Position numbers and translations under genes: made by a program
Notes under the pieces: model-generated
What the model was told of the DNA's origin: nothing
The model's input: the letters and a program-made list of their open reading frames with translations, nothing else
The model's database searches: none
Assembly: GCA_009103225.1 (NCBI GenBank)
Contig: RHPI01000772.1
Span: 697,457 to 761,456 of the forward strand
DNA: 64,000 nucleotides
Direction: 5' to 3'
From: Chlorokybus atmophyticus
Lineage: Eukaryota > Streptophyta > Chlorokybophyceae > Chlorokybales > Chlorokybaceae
In this document: piece by piece, positions 50,738 to 60,362 of the stretch
How the letters are laid out: every line of letters begins with the position of its first letter
Position numbering within the stretch: the first letter of the stretch is position 1

Positions 50738-51468
50738 TCACGGGAAGTATTCAGTTGACACCAATTTTGACACATGCAACTCAAGAGCAAAACAGGTACC
50801 ATGCAATACAGGGCTACTCAGCCCGGGTGGCTGCGAAGGCCAAGCACCATCAGCACCGGAATTGTGTTTATTAACATCCTCATCATCATCGTCACTGTTG
50901 CTCAATTCAAATACGGGGAGATCGGGAGTCATTGCACCATGTGGTGGGCGATATATAAAAATAAGTTAAAAGCAGCGGCAAAAAGAACACTCCATTAGAG
51001 GATGAGGTCGTGTGCGCAGCTTCTTCAAGCATTAACGACACAATGTGGCTCCGCAACATGGCATTGGCAGCAACGCTTTCACTAGTTTCTGTTCGCAGCG
51101 GATTCCATGTGTTATCTTCATTGTCTACACGCGCTTGCCCTTGTAGTCCTGGCGAACATGCTGCTGCATTTCTTCGGTTGGTGTTGCTTCACGCAGCAAC
51201 GGAGCAACTGTGCAGAGGTAGGTGCAAACCTTCTCCCCAAGTATTTGGTAAAGTTTCAGTTGCTCCTGCTTGTTATCATCTTTGCGGTTGAGGAGCAATA
51301 CCTGGTACACCAACCAGTAAACACCAAAGGGTTACAATTGATGGCGCACGCAGGCAATAATTGTAATTGTTGTGCGTTAAGGTCGATCTTTTTCAACATG
51401 TCTTTTGCCAAGCTGTCCAACTCTTTTTGGGTGACTTCCATTTGATGCTGGAAGCTATTAAACTGCAT
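50738..51468 (-). pseudogene. Minus-strand island frames, unknown function
   Basis: Short frames: 51256-51468 (EVTQKELDSLAKDMLKKIDL, coiled-coil-like), 51125-51313 (Lys/Glu-rich) and 50738-50932 (starts MTPDLPVFELSNSDDDDEDV). They follow each other on one strand with frame changes, as in a decaying longer gene or gene cluster. No family recognised. Confidence 0.3.
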
Positions 51469-51536
51469 GCCATTGGGTTCAACGCGCTAACGGAATCGCC
51501 ACTTAACCGTGTGAAGACGCAGAACGCTTGTCAACT

Positions 51537-52028
51537 CTAAAATCTGCAGCAGCATGTCAATTGCTGAAAAGTTGTTGGAGGTTTGAATAGTGCACGAGCA
51601 GACACCTTCGTATTTCGTGCGGCAATCGTCTGGTTGGCTTGGTCATTCTGGCCTTGCAAACGCGCCAGTTTTGCATTGTTGCCCTCATTTTGTTGCTGCA
51701 ACCCGATGGCCCTGCGTTGCGCTTCTGCCAGCTGCTGGCGTAAGCGCAAGATGCTTGCTGCGTCTGCATTTGTGACGTTTTATGTCATTTTGGCGTGCTC
51801 AGCATGCTCATCGGGTAATGCGCATTTTAGGTCAATAAAGCGTTGTTCTGCAGCAGCATGGCGTGCACGCAGACCATTGAGTTCACTTATCATTTTTAAC
51901 AGCTTTGCAACAATTTGGGGATCAGGCTGTTTATGACTTTGGCGTAGCTGCTTTGCTTGCTTCAAGTTGCGCTCACGAAGGGCTGTATTCTCGTCAACTA
52001 GATTAAGATCTGCAAACCATGCCATCAT
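51537..52028 (-). pseudogene. Coiled-coil protein frames, unknown function
   Basis: The frame 51780-52028 (RERNLKQAKQLRQSHKQ; LKMISELNGLRARHAAAEQ) and the frame 51537-51769 (RLRQQLAEAQRRAIGLQQ; NQTIAARNTK) read as one long coiled coil broken by a frame change. They continue upstream, in another frame, into the coding trace interrupted by the retrotransposon at 52195. Confidence 0.4.
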
Positions 52029-52191
52029 TGTCGTGTGTTAAAACAATGGCACAATTTGCCTTACTTTCATTTTGTAGTTGAGCGCTGCTTTGCACTTTAC
52101 AAAGCAGGTTGGCACTGAAAGTGTCGATGGCAGCATGCATGACCTCAGGTGTAAGTTGGTAAGTTGGCATACGCGGCATTGCTTCCCCTGC
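52003..52191 (-). pseudogene. C-terminal part of a frame split by the retrotransposon
   Basis: Removing the element and one copy of the GTTC duplication joins this frame (AGEAMPRMPTYQLTPEVMHA...) in phase with 62952-63080 (…RGSNLTYVN). The combined frame is about 105 codons, ending at TAA 52003. The function is unknown. Confidence 0.55.
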
Positions 52192-52195
52192 GTTC
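52192..52195. repeat. Target site duplication, left copy (GTTC)
   Basis: GTTC directly precedes the TG start of the element and recurs at 62952-62955 directly after the CA end. Confidence 0.7.
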
Positions 52196-52854
52196 TGTCA
52201 TGCCATCTACCCTCGCATGCCAGTCCTTCTCGAGCATGCCTACACCCAGCCCCACGCCCGGGCTACCAGCATGAAGACCGCGCGAGCCCCAGCCTACTGC
52301 TAGCTACTGTACCTCCCATGTAGCATATAGCTAGGGCTACTTTATAGACCTGTCTGTAGGGACCGCGCGTAGCTGATCAGTTGTAAGTCTGTTAATAACA
52401 CATGTGCTATACCGAGTCTTAGGGGATTTCCAAAATAGCATAAGGCCTCGATGTGACCGTTGGCCTAGTGCCCGTGTGGCAATGCACAGTCCTAGTTTGA
52501 CATGTATAAATAGGAAGTCACGTCACCAGACTGGCTGGTGACACTGTAAGTGAGTACTGTGAGTACTAGGAGTACTAAGAAGTAAAGACTCTGTTTCTAA
52601 AGAGCTTGTAAAGCGACTTGAACTGGAAGCACGCTGTCCTGGTTGCCAAGAATTCCCTTATTGCGTGAGACACGGTGCCTGCTCTTCTGCGCTGTGCCTG
52701 TCATTGCTGTGAGCTTGGCGGTGGTGTGTTGTCTCATCAGTCAGGGTGTTGTATCCACGTGTTGCACACTCATAAACCTCACTTAACAGTGCATTATTCT
52801 ATCCACTCATGCAAAGAACTGTGTCCACAGCACTACCTATCGTAGTGGCTTGTT
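52196..52854 (+). repeat. 5' LTR, lacking its last 230 bp
   Basis: 659 bp that match 62063-62721 with equal length. It starts TGTCATGCC and contains a TATAAATAGG box at about 52506, so the promoter is present. The match stops after TGGCTTGTT; the 230-bp tail present in the 3' LTR is absent and the internal region begins directly. Confidence 0.9.
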
Positions 52855-53059
52855 CACTTACAGTGTCACCCTCTTTGCACAAGTGAGTGTGTTGCAATCT
52901 GCATCAGATAGTGCAGTCTGCACCCAGGGATACATCGCTGGGCATTCGTTATCATTGTCATCACATAGTGCGCACAAGCACTAGTGTGTTGGGTGGTAAC
53001 AGCATCAGGATAGACGGTAGAGCACAAGCACTCTACCCTTTCACCTCTGGACCAGCTGT
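52855..53059 (+). other. Retrotransposon 5' untranslated leader
   Basis: 205 bp between the LTR and the gag start. The TGGCTTGTTCAC at the junction begins with the TGG expected of a primer binding site, but I could not match it to a tRNA. Confidence 0.4.
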
Positions 53060-55060
53060 ATGAGCAGGCCCACCCCGTTCTCCCCAATAGACGAGGGTGA
53101 CCTCAGCAGTTGGAGCCCAACCACCAACCTCACCTACGAGCGGACCAGTGACGGGAGCATCGACCGCAGCAGCAGAGGCTCGCGCTCCATCTCCAGCTTC
53201 ACCCCGCTCCACTCTACTCCTCGTCATCAAGCTTCTCCACTATCATCGGACAGCGACGACAACGAGATGGAGTCCTCCAGTTCAACCACATCCCTGCGCT
53301 TCTCCGGACGTGCCGGCACCACCTCGCTGGATGAGTTCATCATCAAGTTCCACTCCAAGATGCGGCAGCAAGCGCTGAAGAACAAAGACTGGTCAGATGA
53401 GATCTCTTTCCACATTGCTGCTCAGTATCTTGATCATGAAGCACACGATGTCTGGAAGTCCGTTGCTGAACTGCATCGAGTAGACGGCTATGGCGAGCTT
53501 GCCAGCACCATAGCATCTGCATCTCTGCACCGTCCAGCAGGTGTCGTTCCACCTGCCACTTCAGTTGCAGTAACAGGCTTGTCCATAGCTGCAGCTCTCA
53601 AGCAGGCAGAGGAGGAGGAACCAGAGTTGGTACTTGTCAACTTGACCCCTGTAGAAGTTGAGTCCAAGTCCAAGTTGGATGCTGCTCTGAGCGAGTCGAC
53701 ACGCCTGACTCTGAACTACAGCAGGCCCCCTTGGCTACACCCTTAAAGAAGCCTTCGAGACTGCACAAGCCATCCACAAGCGCTTGGTGTATGAGAAGGC
53801 AGTGCTGGACACCAACCGCAGCGCCGCACGGCCTGTAGTCAGCACGACAACTGAGCCTCCTCGCCGCGACCGTGGCCGGGACGCTCCACCAGCACGCGAC
53901 AAAGGGAAACGGTCAGCTCATGCTGCACTTGCTGCCCCTGTGCTGTGTCATCGCTGTGGACGGCATGGGCACTACCAAAAGGAGTGCACCGAAGAATACT
54001 CAACATTGGTTTGCGACCACTGTCACAAGACTGGTCATTTGGAGTCAGTCAGCTGGCTCAAGTTCCAAGAGTTGAGGCCCGCCAACAGCTACAACCACAA
54101 CTACTCTGGTGGCTACAACAGCAACAACACTGGAGGCCACACTGGCAACAACTTCAGTGGCTACAACAGCAACAACACTGGAGGCCACACTGGCAACCAC
54201 TTCAGTGGCTACAATAGCAACAACACTGGAGCCCACAACAGCAACAACGCTGGTGGCAGTAACAACAACAACAACGCCAGTGTTCGCAAGGAAGAGCAAG
54301 GCTACAGGGGGAAGAACAGACCTCCTCAGCGTAAGGGACCAGAGACACGTCCGCGCGCTGCTGCTGTTGCCGCCAAGGCTTCAGCCAACCCACCAGCTGA
54401 TGACCATATGGCAGCCCTCATGGCGCATATGGCACGCTTAGAGGAAGACAAGGAGCAAGACTACCGCGCCTGCTACGCTGCCCGATGGGCGCTGATGGCT
54501 GCAAAACGCGAGAGAGACAGGAACACTCCGTCCCGCGTGCAACCATCACGACGAGCACGAGGGGAAGCTGCAACAACATTAGCAGGCACCTCCTCCGAAG
54601 CCACCAGTGGTGCTGCCTCCGCAGCAACAGCCACACCGGCTACAACGTCGACTCCACCAACGTCAGCAGCACCCACTTCAGTTGTACCACAACCTGGTAC
54701 ACCGATGGACACCGTGACACCGACACTGGTGAGCACAATGGCAATAGCCGCCATCTCTACCGAATCTGCACCAGTGAGCGGTGTACTTCCCACTGCAGCA
54801 GTGCCTCTGTCCGTAGGCGTTGAGACCACTCTTGCACCACTCACCGGTACCGTCGCAACTGCCGCAATTGCCATCATCGAGCCCGCTGTCTCTGCAGCGA
54901 TGCGCGCAGCCACTCTGCCCGCTCTCGATGTCACTCAGGCTGTCCCAACTGGTCAGCAAGCTGAGCGGGCATGGGAGACCATCCTGCGCGGAGCAGACCC
55001 CACAACCATCGCTTTCGGTCGGGGGGGGAGCGCACCACGCGTGTCGCCCGCGATGATCGC
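53060..55060 (+). CDS. gag: Retrotransposon Gag-like polyprotein with zinc knuckle (frame-disrupted)
   Basis: Starts MSRPTPFSPIDEGD with a Ser-rich region. A capsid-like helical part follows (LDEFIIKFHSKMRQQALKNK; ISFHIAAQYLDHEAHDVW). The first frame stops at 53744-53746, but the following frame (from about 53730: LKEAFETAQAIHKRLVYEKA) continues naturally; the change sits in a C5 run at 53727-53731. Then a CCHC knuckle (CHRCGRHGHYQKEC, about 53946-53987) and a second, incomplete one (CDHCHKTGH, last Cys lost), a 48-bp repeat present three times (54112, 54160, 54208; GYNSNNTGGHTGN), and an Ala/Thr/Pro-rich tail. The frame changes again in a G8 run near 55022. Gag packages the RNA and forms the particle. 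Confidence 0.75.
54112..54255 (+). repeat. 48-bp direct repeat, three copies, within gag
   Basis: Copies begin at 54112, 54160 and 54208 with GGCTACAACAGCAACAACAC and encode GYNSNNTG(G/A)H. They are in frame, so the copy number changes length only. Confidence 0.85.
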
Positions 55061-57400
55061 GTCTTCCCATTACCAGAGGTTCACACCCTTTCAGCACTCA
55101 CTCAACACCAATTGGAAGATGAGATCCTTGCTGGCACTGCACCTCCGATGCGTGACAGGGTGTTTTTGATCAGCTACAGCCCACCTGTAGTGTTGGAGTT
55201 GGCCCTGCAGCTGTTCTGGGCGTTGCACAACAACATGCAGACCGCCCCGCGCCAGCCTGCACACATGCCAACCACCACCTTTGAACCCAGCCCGCTGGAC
55301 ACGTATTGGGACTGCCGAGACACCGTCCAGCAGCGCATCGCCGATGCAGCCGACCTGCCTTTGGGCACTGATGAAGCACTCGGACCTCCTACAACCGCTC
55401 GTCTTCATCAGCGCTACCACGCACTGGAACAAGCATATCATTGGCGACAGGATCAAGCTGCCGCCATTGCTGCACGTGAACAAGCTCTTGAAGCTACGCG
55501 TGCACCAATACCTCAGTCACTAGCTGTTGGTCCATCCTCCAGCACCACTCCGCTCTTCGTCGAGACCAGCTCTGACCAAGCGAGGGCGTTGGCTCAACAA
55601 ATCTGGGGGGTGATCGCCCCGTTGCTGCCTGCGCTGGTGGAGGATCTACCTGAGGACCAAAGGGAGCCAGGGAGGGGCTACCTTACACCACAAGGGTGTA
55701 CACAAAGAGATGGAGCAGGACTGGTTGGAGAGCAACAACTACGCACTGCTCTGTTGCGACAAGCAACCATGCTGCATCGGCAAGAAGGCATTGGACTTCG
55801 GCAGATGCTTGGGATGCGAGACAATGGCAACGCGGCACGCGCACGGTTAGTGACGTGGCTGGTCACCAACCATCCCGCGATCCCGTTGTTCGCTTTCGGC
55901 GCCAGAATAGCGTGGGTGGACGCATTCCTTCGCTCCATACGGCAAGCCTATGATGAAGTGGCTTTCGCCGCCACTGACACTCTGGAGGGAGCTCTGGAGG
56001 CTATACTGAGTTTGCCAGGAGTGGAGGCAGGACGTCAGCGCAGGTGCATCGCCGCTGCTTACGAGCAGCATGTCCAACAGCCAGAGACAAGTCTCACTGT
56101 ACGCGCACGAGCAATAACAGTGCTGAAAGTGGGAGTGGTCAACGGCAGATGGGACGCTTACATGGCGGGGATCCTCAGGGTGCCCACCATCACTCACGAC
56201 ATGAGAGCGCGGCTCCTACGCGTAGTGTACCTGCAGCCCATGCCTCAGAACCATCGCTGGATAGACGTGAACAACAATGCGACGGCTACATGGGAAGGTA
56301 CACTAGTCAGAGAGGCAGCCCATGCTGTGCGATGGACCTATGCAGAGGAGCAGGCTGCACGAGAGGCAGTCCCGCAAACACCAAGTCCTCCAGGGTTCCC
56401 GCCACAGCCACTGGCCACTCCTCCTGGCATGACAACAGCTGCACAGAGGGTCAACCCTCCTGCACCTCCACTTGGACAGGTTGCAGCAGCACCTCCAGTG
56501 CCTAGGCCACCACGCGTGTACCAGCAACCGCGACAAGGACGGTTTGGACAAAGCCGAGGACAAGGAGGCCCACAAGATCCATCAAGCAGAGGAGCCCTGG
56601 CTGCCCTACGGTCAGGCCCCGCAGATGAGAGTGAAGCAACAGTCTCTCCACGCAAGAAGTTCCGTCGCTTCGAGAGGCTGCGCATCAACGCCAATGCAGC
56701 CATGATCGCCAACCAAGACAAGCACGTGACCGTCAATGGTCGGGCACCCAAACGCGTGATGCTGGACACTGGAGCACAGCCTGTCATCATTGGGCGCTAC
56801 CTCGCACGAGATCTCGGCATCACCAGCGCAAAGCTGCTTCCCTGTCCCTACCAGCTGGACACCGCAACCGACAACCGCGACAAGGTGCTCGGCCTTACCA
56901 AGCACACTGTGAGCATCCGCCTCACAGGACTAAACCCTTCCCACAGCACCGAGATTGTACAAAGGTGTGTGGTCACCGATGCCGGGTCTTTTGACCTACT
57001 GCTGGGACAGGACTTCAACTTCCCTGTTGGCATGGGGATGGACTGCTGGACTGAGCAGGCATGGTTCCGACCGCATTGGGATGAGGATGATGGAGAGGAG
57101 CAGGGATTCCTACCTCTCGAGCTGGTGGCCAAGGCCCGCTCGCAACGAAGGTCGGCCGCAGCAGCCACCCACAGTCCTACAGAAAGCTCACGCGTGCCTC
57201 GTGCCCGAACGCAGCCGAGGACAACTGCAACGAGCTCGAGCCCGAGCCTAAATTTTGAAGCGGACTCTCCTACACCGTACAATGAGTCTCATGAGACTGT
57301 CACCAAAGAAGTGGCCTTTCAGGAGCCATCCGAGCGTCGCTGGAGCGCACAAGTAGCAGCACACATGCTACTGACTACTGACAAGGCCTCAGCTCACTGC
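55026..57400 (+). CDS. Unrecognised 500-residue segment followed by aspartic protease
   Basis: One open frame (from 54971 by its ATG, real start probably by continuation of gag across the G8 run). Residues corresponding to 55060-56400 are Gln/Ala/Arg-rich and helical in character (LPEVHTLSALTQHQLEDEIL; AIPLFAFGARIAWVDAFL) and match nothing I know. A Pro/Gly-rich linker follows (56380-56600). Then a retropepsin: VMLDTGAQPVIIGRYLARDLG (catalytic DTG as DTGA at about 56764), hydrophobic strands, and FDLLLGQDF, the usual protease end. A basic and Ser/Thr-rich tail leads to the frame change at about 57400. The protease would mature the polyprotein. Confidence 0.75.
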
Positions 57401-57431
57401 ACACTTCCCTGTCTACAGAGACCAGGCTACA

Positions 57432-60362
57432 GTGCAGAAGCAGTACCACATAGCTACTGGAGTTGTGGAGTTCCACATGTTCCGCCGACAACAAGGCATC
57501 ACCGTGCTGGAGCTGTTCGGAGGCATAGGCAGTGGGCTTGCGGCTGTCCTCAACACAGGAACAACAGTCACCAAGTACCTCTACTGTGACCCTGACCCTC
57601 ATGCACAGGAGGCTCTGAGCCATCATTTCAAATGTCGTAAGTTACGACAGCTGCACCAGCACTACCCGCAGCAGTTACCGCTGTCGGCACTGCAAGGGAG
57701 CCAGAAGGCTCTGCCGCAGGACATCCGCTGGATTACCAAGGATCACCTGCAAGACATTGACCTGCTGATAGCAGGATGGGAGTGTCAAGGGCACTCCAGG
57801 ACAGGCAGAGGCCAAGGGCTTTCTGATCCTCGCTCACAGCTGTTCTGGGAGCTGATGAGATTTATCAAACTCCTGCAGACTAGTCAGGTCGCTAGGCCCT
57901 TGGGGTACATCGTCGAGAATGTGCACTCCGAGGATGACAAGCGGCATCACGTCGCCAAGGCCTATCGACAAGTATGCTCCTTGCTGGGGCATCCTCTTAA
58001 AATCAACGCCGCGCGTCATGGATCTCGCGCACACCGCGTCCGCGCCAAGTGGACCAACCTGGCCATTGTGGAGGACCTGTTTCTGGCAGAGTACCAATAC
58101 AGCAAGCGGCCGCGGAATCTCGTCGTCGATGACATTCTGGACCCTGGACGCACAGCGCAACCGGTCACATGCCTTGATCACCACCACTTCTACCAGTGCA
58201 ACCAGCCTGGTCAGCCGCGCCGCGCACTACCCGCACTTGTATCCTATCCAGGCTCCTACGCGTTCCGCAATGGAAGCGACGGCATGGTGTTAGACTCTAA
58301 CACTGGACAGCTGGAAGAACCCAATGCTCGTGAGCGCGAGCGTGCTATGGGATTCTCTGCAGGCAGCAACACAGGCTCCACGTTGACAACCCGTCAACAG
58401 TGTCAGTTGTTAGGGCGTGCCATGGATCAGAACAGCATGGTGTGGTACTTGGAATTGTGCTTTGCTCTCCAGGACCGCCATGTGTCCTTCCAGGAGCTCG
58501 AACACCTGGCTAGGGGGTGGATTGCTCGCTTTTTAAAGACCAAAGCAGCACACACCGCCCTCGAGACCGCCCACATGGAGGAGCAGGCAGCAGTCACTGT
58601 GGAAGACATTCTAGTGGTCGCCAACGCTACCTCGTGGTCCCACGCCATTGGACCGCTGGCCACAGGTCAGACTCGAGAGCAACTCGAGGCTCTCCTCAAC
58701 AAGTGGAGGAGCCAATTCAGCTTTAATGTGAAGGAGCTGGGCATCTGCTCAGCATACCAGATGGACATTAAACTAGTGGACACCGAACCGGTGTTCAGAA
58801 GACAGTACCGCCTCTCCAAGCTAGAAGAAGACTTGGTGGAACAGAGGTGCAAGGCGCCGCTAGATGCAGGCCTGATCGAGGAGTCCACATCGGACTTTGC
58901 GGCCGCGACCGTCATGCCCTTGAAAAAAGATTCAGCAGGCAACTGGACAGACCGGCGCATGTGTGGCGACTCTCGCCCCCTCAACAACAAGACCAAGCAG
59001 GACAGATATCCAATGCCTACTGCAGAAGGCATCTTTGATGATGTAGGAGACTGCACGGTCTTTAGTATCCTGAATATGCGCCAAGGGTACAACCAGATCG
59101 CCATCAAGGAGGAGGACAAGCACAAGACTTCCTTCTGGGGAAACCGGCAGCTGTACCAGTGGAAGGTCATGCCCTTCGGACTGAAGAACGCTCCGGCCAA
59201 GTTCGAGCGCGTCATGGACAAAGCCCTCAAGGGGTTGGACTTCGCACGCTGCTACATTGACGACATCCTCATCTTCAGTCACAGCAATAAGGAGCATCTC
59301 CAGCACATCAAAGAGGTGCTGCAGAGGCTGAAGGAAGTCGGGATGACGGTGCACCCTGACATGTGCACCTTCTTCACCCATAAGGTACCCTACCTAAGAC
59401 ACATGATTGTGCCCCATGGAGTGTACGTACAGCAGGCCAAAGTGGAGGCACTGGTGGCTATCCCTGCCCCCACAGACCTCACGCGGCTGCGGGCCTTCCT
59501 CGGCCTTGCCAACTATTACCGCCGGTTTGTCAAGGGTTTTGCCAAGATCGCAAGGCCTCTCAACGAACTACCGAAGAAGGACACCGAGTTCTTGTGGAAG
59601 GAGGCACAACAGGAGGCCTTTCAGAAGCTGAAGCTCCGCCTCACCACCGCTCCCATTCTGCAACGCCCTGACTACACCAGGTCATTCATCCTGCACACAG
59701 ACTGGAGCAAGCTCGGCATGGGGGCCGTGCTCGTACAGCACGACAACAACAAGAAGGAGCGCGTAGTGTCGTACGCCAGCCGCAGCAACAACAGTGCTGA
59801 GGCCAACTACAGCAGCTACGAAGGGGAGTGTCTCGCCGCAGTGTGGGCCATCTCCTTCTTCCGACCCTTCCTGTTTGAACGGCAGTTCCAACTGGTCACT
59901 GACCATCAACCCCTCAAGTGGCTAATGAACAACCAGCACTTGACAGGAAAGTTAGCACGATGGGCGCTGCTGCTCCAGGAGTACGACTTCGAGGTGGAAC
60001 ACCGCGCAGGCCTTGCCAACCAGGATGCGGATGGCCTCAGCCGTAACCCCCACCTCAGCACCAACGACGCCACAGGCGCCGGACATGAGTTGGGTCCTAC
60101 AGCTGCACCTTCAGGTGTGGCCACCATGTTCGCTGTCGCTGCGCTACGCTCAGGACTCAGATCGCTGAGGCAGCAGCAGACGGGGACATGCCCGCTCTTG
60201 AGCCCGCCATCACTACCACAGATCCTTTATCAGAAGAAGCGATTGCTGCCGACCCTGAGGTGGATGATGAGGAGCTGGCACCCACCGACACACGACAGGA
60301 CATCAAGCTGGACGAGCCATCCCTCGCACTGCTTCAGACTGGACAACTTCCATCAGGCATGA
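57432..60362 (+). CDS. pol: Retrotransposon Pol: C5 DNA methyltransferase, reverse transcriptase and RNase H in one frame
   Basis: An uninterrupted 976-codon frame. Residues about 22-345 are a C5 cytosine methyltransferase (see separate entry). A linker (346-420) precedes a Ty3-type RT: VFRRQYRLSKLEEDLV, FAAATVMPLKKDS, RMCGDSRPLN, FSILNMRQGYNQI, KVMPFGLKNAPAKF, YIDDILIFS and FLGLANYYRRFVKGF. Motif A normally reads LDL/LDM; here it is LNM (Asn at 59073-59075), losing a catalytic Asp. The second motif, YIDD, is intact. RNase H follows with FILHTDWSKLGMGAVL, YEGECLAAVWA and TDHQPLKWL. The frame ends out of phase with integrase, near 60180. Because the methyltransferase shares the RT frame, it would be made as part of the polyprotein. 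Confidence 0.9.
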   Translation: MQKQYHIATGVVEFHMFRRQQGITVLELFGGIGSGLAAVLNTGTTVTKYLYCDPDPHAQEALSHHFKCRKLRQLHQHYPQQLPLSALQGSQKALPQDIRWITKDHLQDIDLLIAGWECQGHSRTGRGQGLSDPRSQLFWELMRFIKLLQTSQVARPLGYIVENVHSEDDKRHHVAKAYRQVCSLLGHPLKINAARHGSRAHRVRAKWTNLAIVEDLFLAEYQYSKRPRNLVVDDILDPGRTAQPVTCLDHHHFYQCNQPGQPRRALPALVSYPGSYAFRNGSDGMVLDSNTGQLEEPNARERERAMGFSAGSNTGSTLTTRQQCQLLGRAMDQNSMVWYLELCFALQDRHVSFQELEHLARGWIARFLKTKAAHTALETAHMEEQAAVTVEDILVVANATSWSHAIGPLATGQTREQLEALLNKWRSQFSFNVKELGICSAYQMDIKLVDTEPVFRRQYRLSKLEEDLVEQRCKAPLDAGLIEESTSDFAAATVMPLKKDSAGNWTDRRMCGDSRPLNNKTKQDRYPMPTAEGIFDDVGDCTVFSILNMRQGYNQIAIKEEDKHKTSFWGNRQLYQWKVMPFGLKNAPAKFERVMDKALKGLDFARCYIDDILIFSHSNKEHLQHIKEVLQRLKEVGMTVHPDMCTFFTHKVPYLRHMIVPHGVYVQQAKVEALVAIPAPTDLTRLRAFLGLANYYRRFVKGFAKIARPLNELPKKDTEFLWKEAQQEAFQKLKLRLTTAPILQRPDYTRSFILHTDWSKLGMGAVLVQHDNNKKERVVSYASRSNNSAEANYSSYEGECLAAVWAISFFRPFLFERQFQLVTDHQPLKWLMNNQHLTGKLARWALLLQEYDFEVEHRAGLANQDADGLSRNPHLSTNDATGAGHELGPTAAPSGVATMFAVAALRSGLRSLRQQQTGTCPLLSPPSLPQILYQKKRLLPTLRWMMRSWHPPTHDRTSSWTSHPSHCFRLDNFHQA
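57495..58475 (+). other. C5 cytosine DNA methyltransferase domain
   Basis: Domain region within the pol frame. Motif I is LELFGGIGSG (frame residues 26-35, AdoMet binding). An acidic residue follows in YCDPDPHA. Motif IV is AGWECQGHS with the catalytic Cys at frame residue 118 (57783-57785); the usual Pro before Cys is Glu. Motif VI is VENV (161-164), motif VIII is RVRAKW (202-207), motifs IX and X are RERERAMGF and QLLGRAM (near 300-331). All catalytic elements expected for transfer of a methyl group to C5 of cytosine are present and in order. The target recognition part is short. Whether it is active, and its sequence preference, are not visible from sequence. Confidence 0.9.

Larger units (their letters stand above)
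41960..52195. other. AT-richer island of decayed mobile or virus-like DNA
   Basis: From about 41.96 kb the base composition becomes AT-richer, the CA/TG intron-type repeats vanish, and coding traces are broken by many stops. Recognised traces are listed separately (Helitron Rep/helicase, GIY-YIG, coiled-coil frames, TIR element, palindromes). The island resumes after the retrotransposon at 62952. Between these traces, 42831-44350 and 46330-46970 hold only short frames with stops. Confidence 0.6.

Noticed and set aside
54112-54255. CRISPR-like regular repeat
   Set aside because: The 48-bp units abut without spacers and are in frame within gag, so this is a coding tandem repeat.
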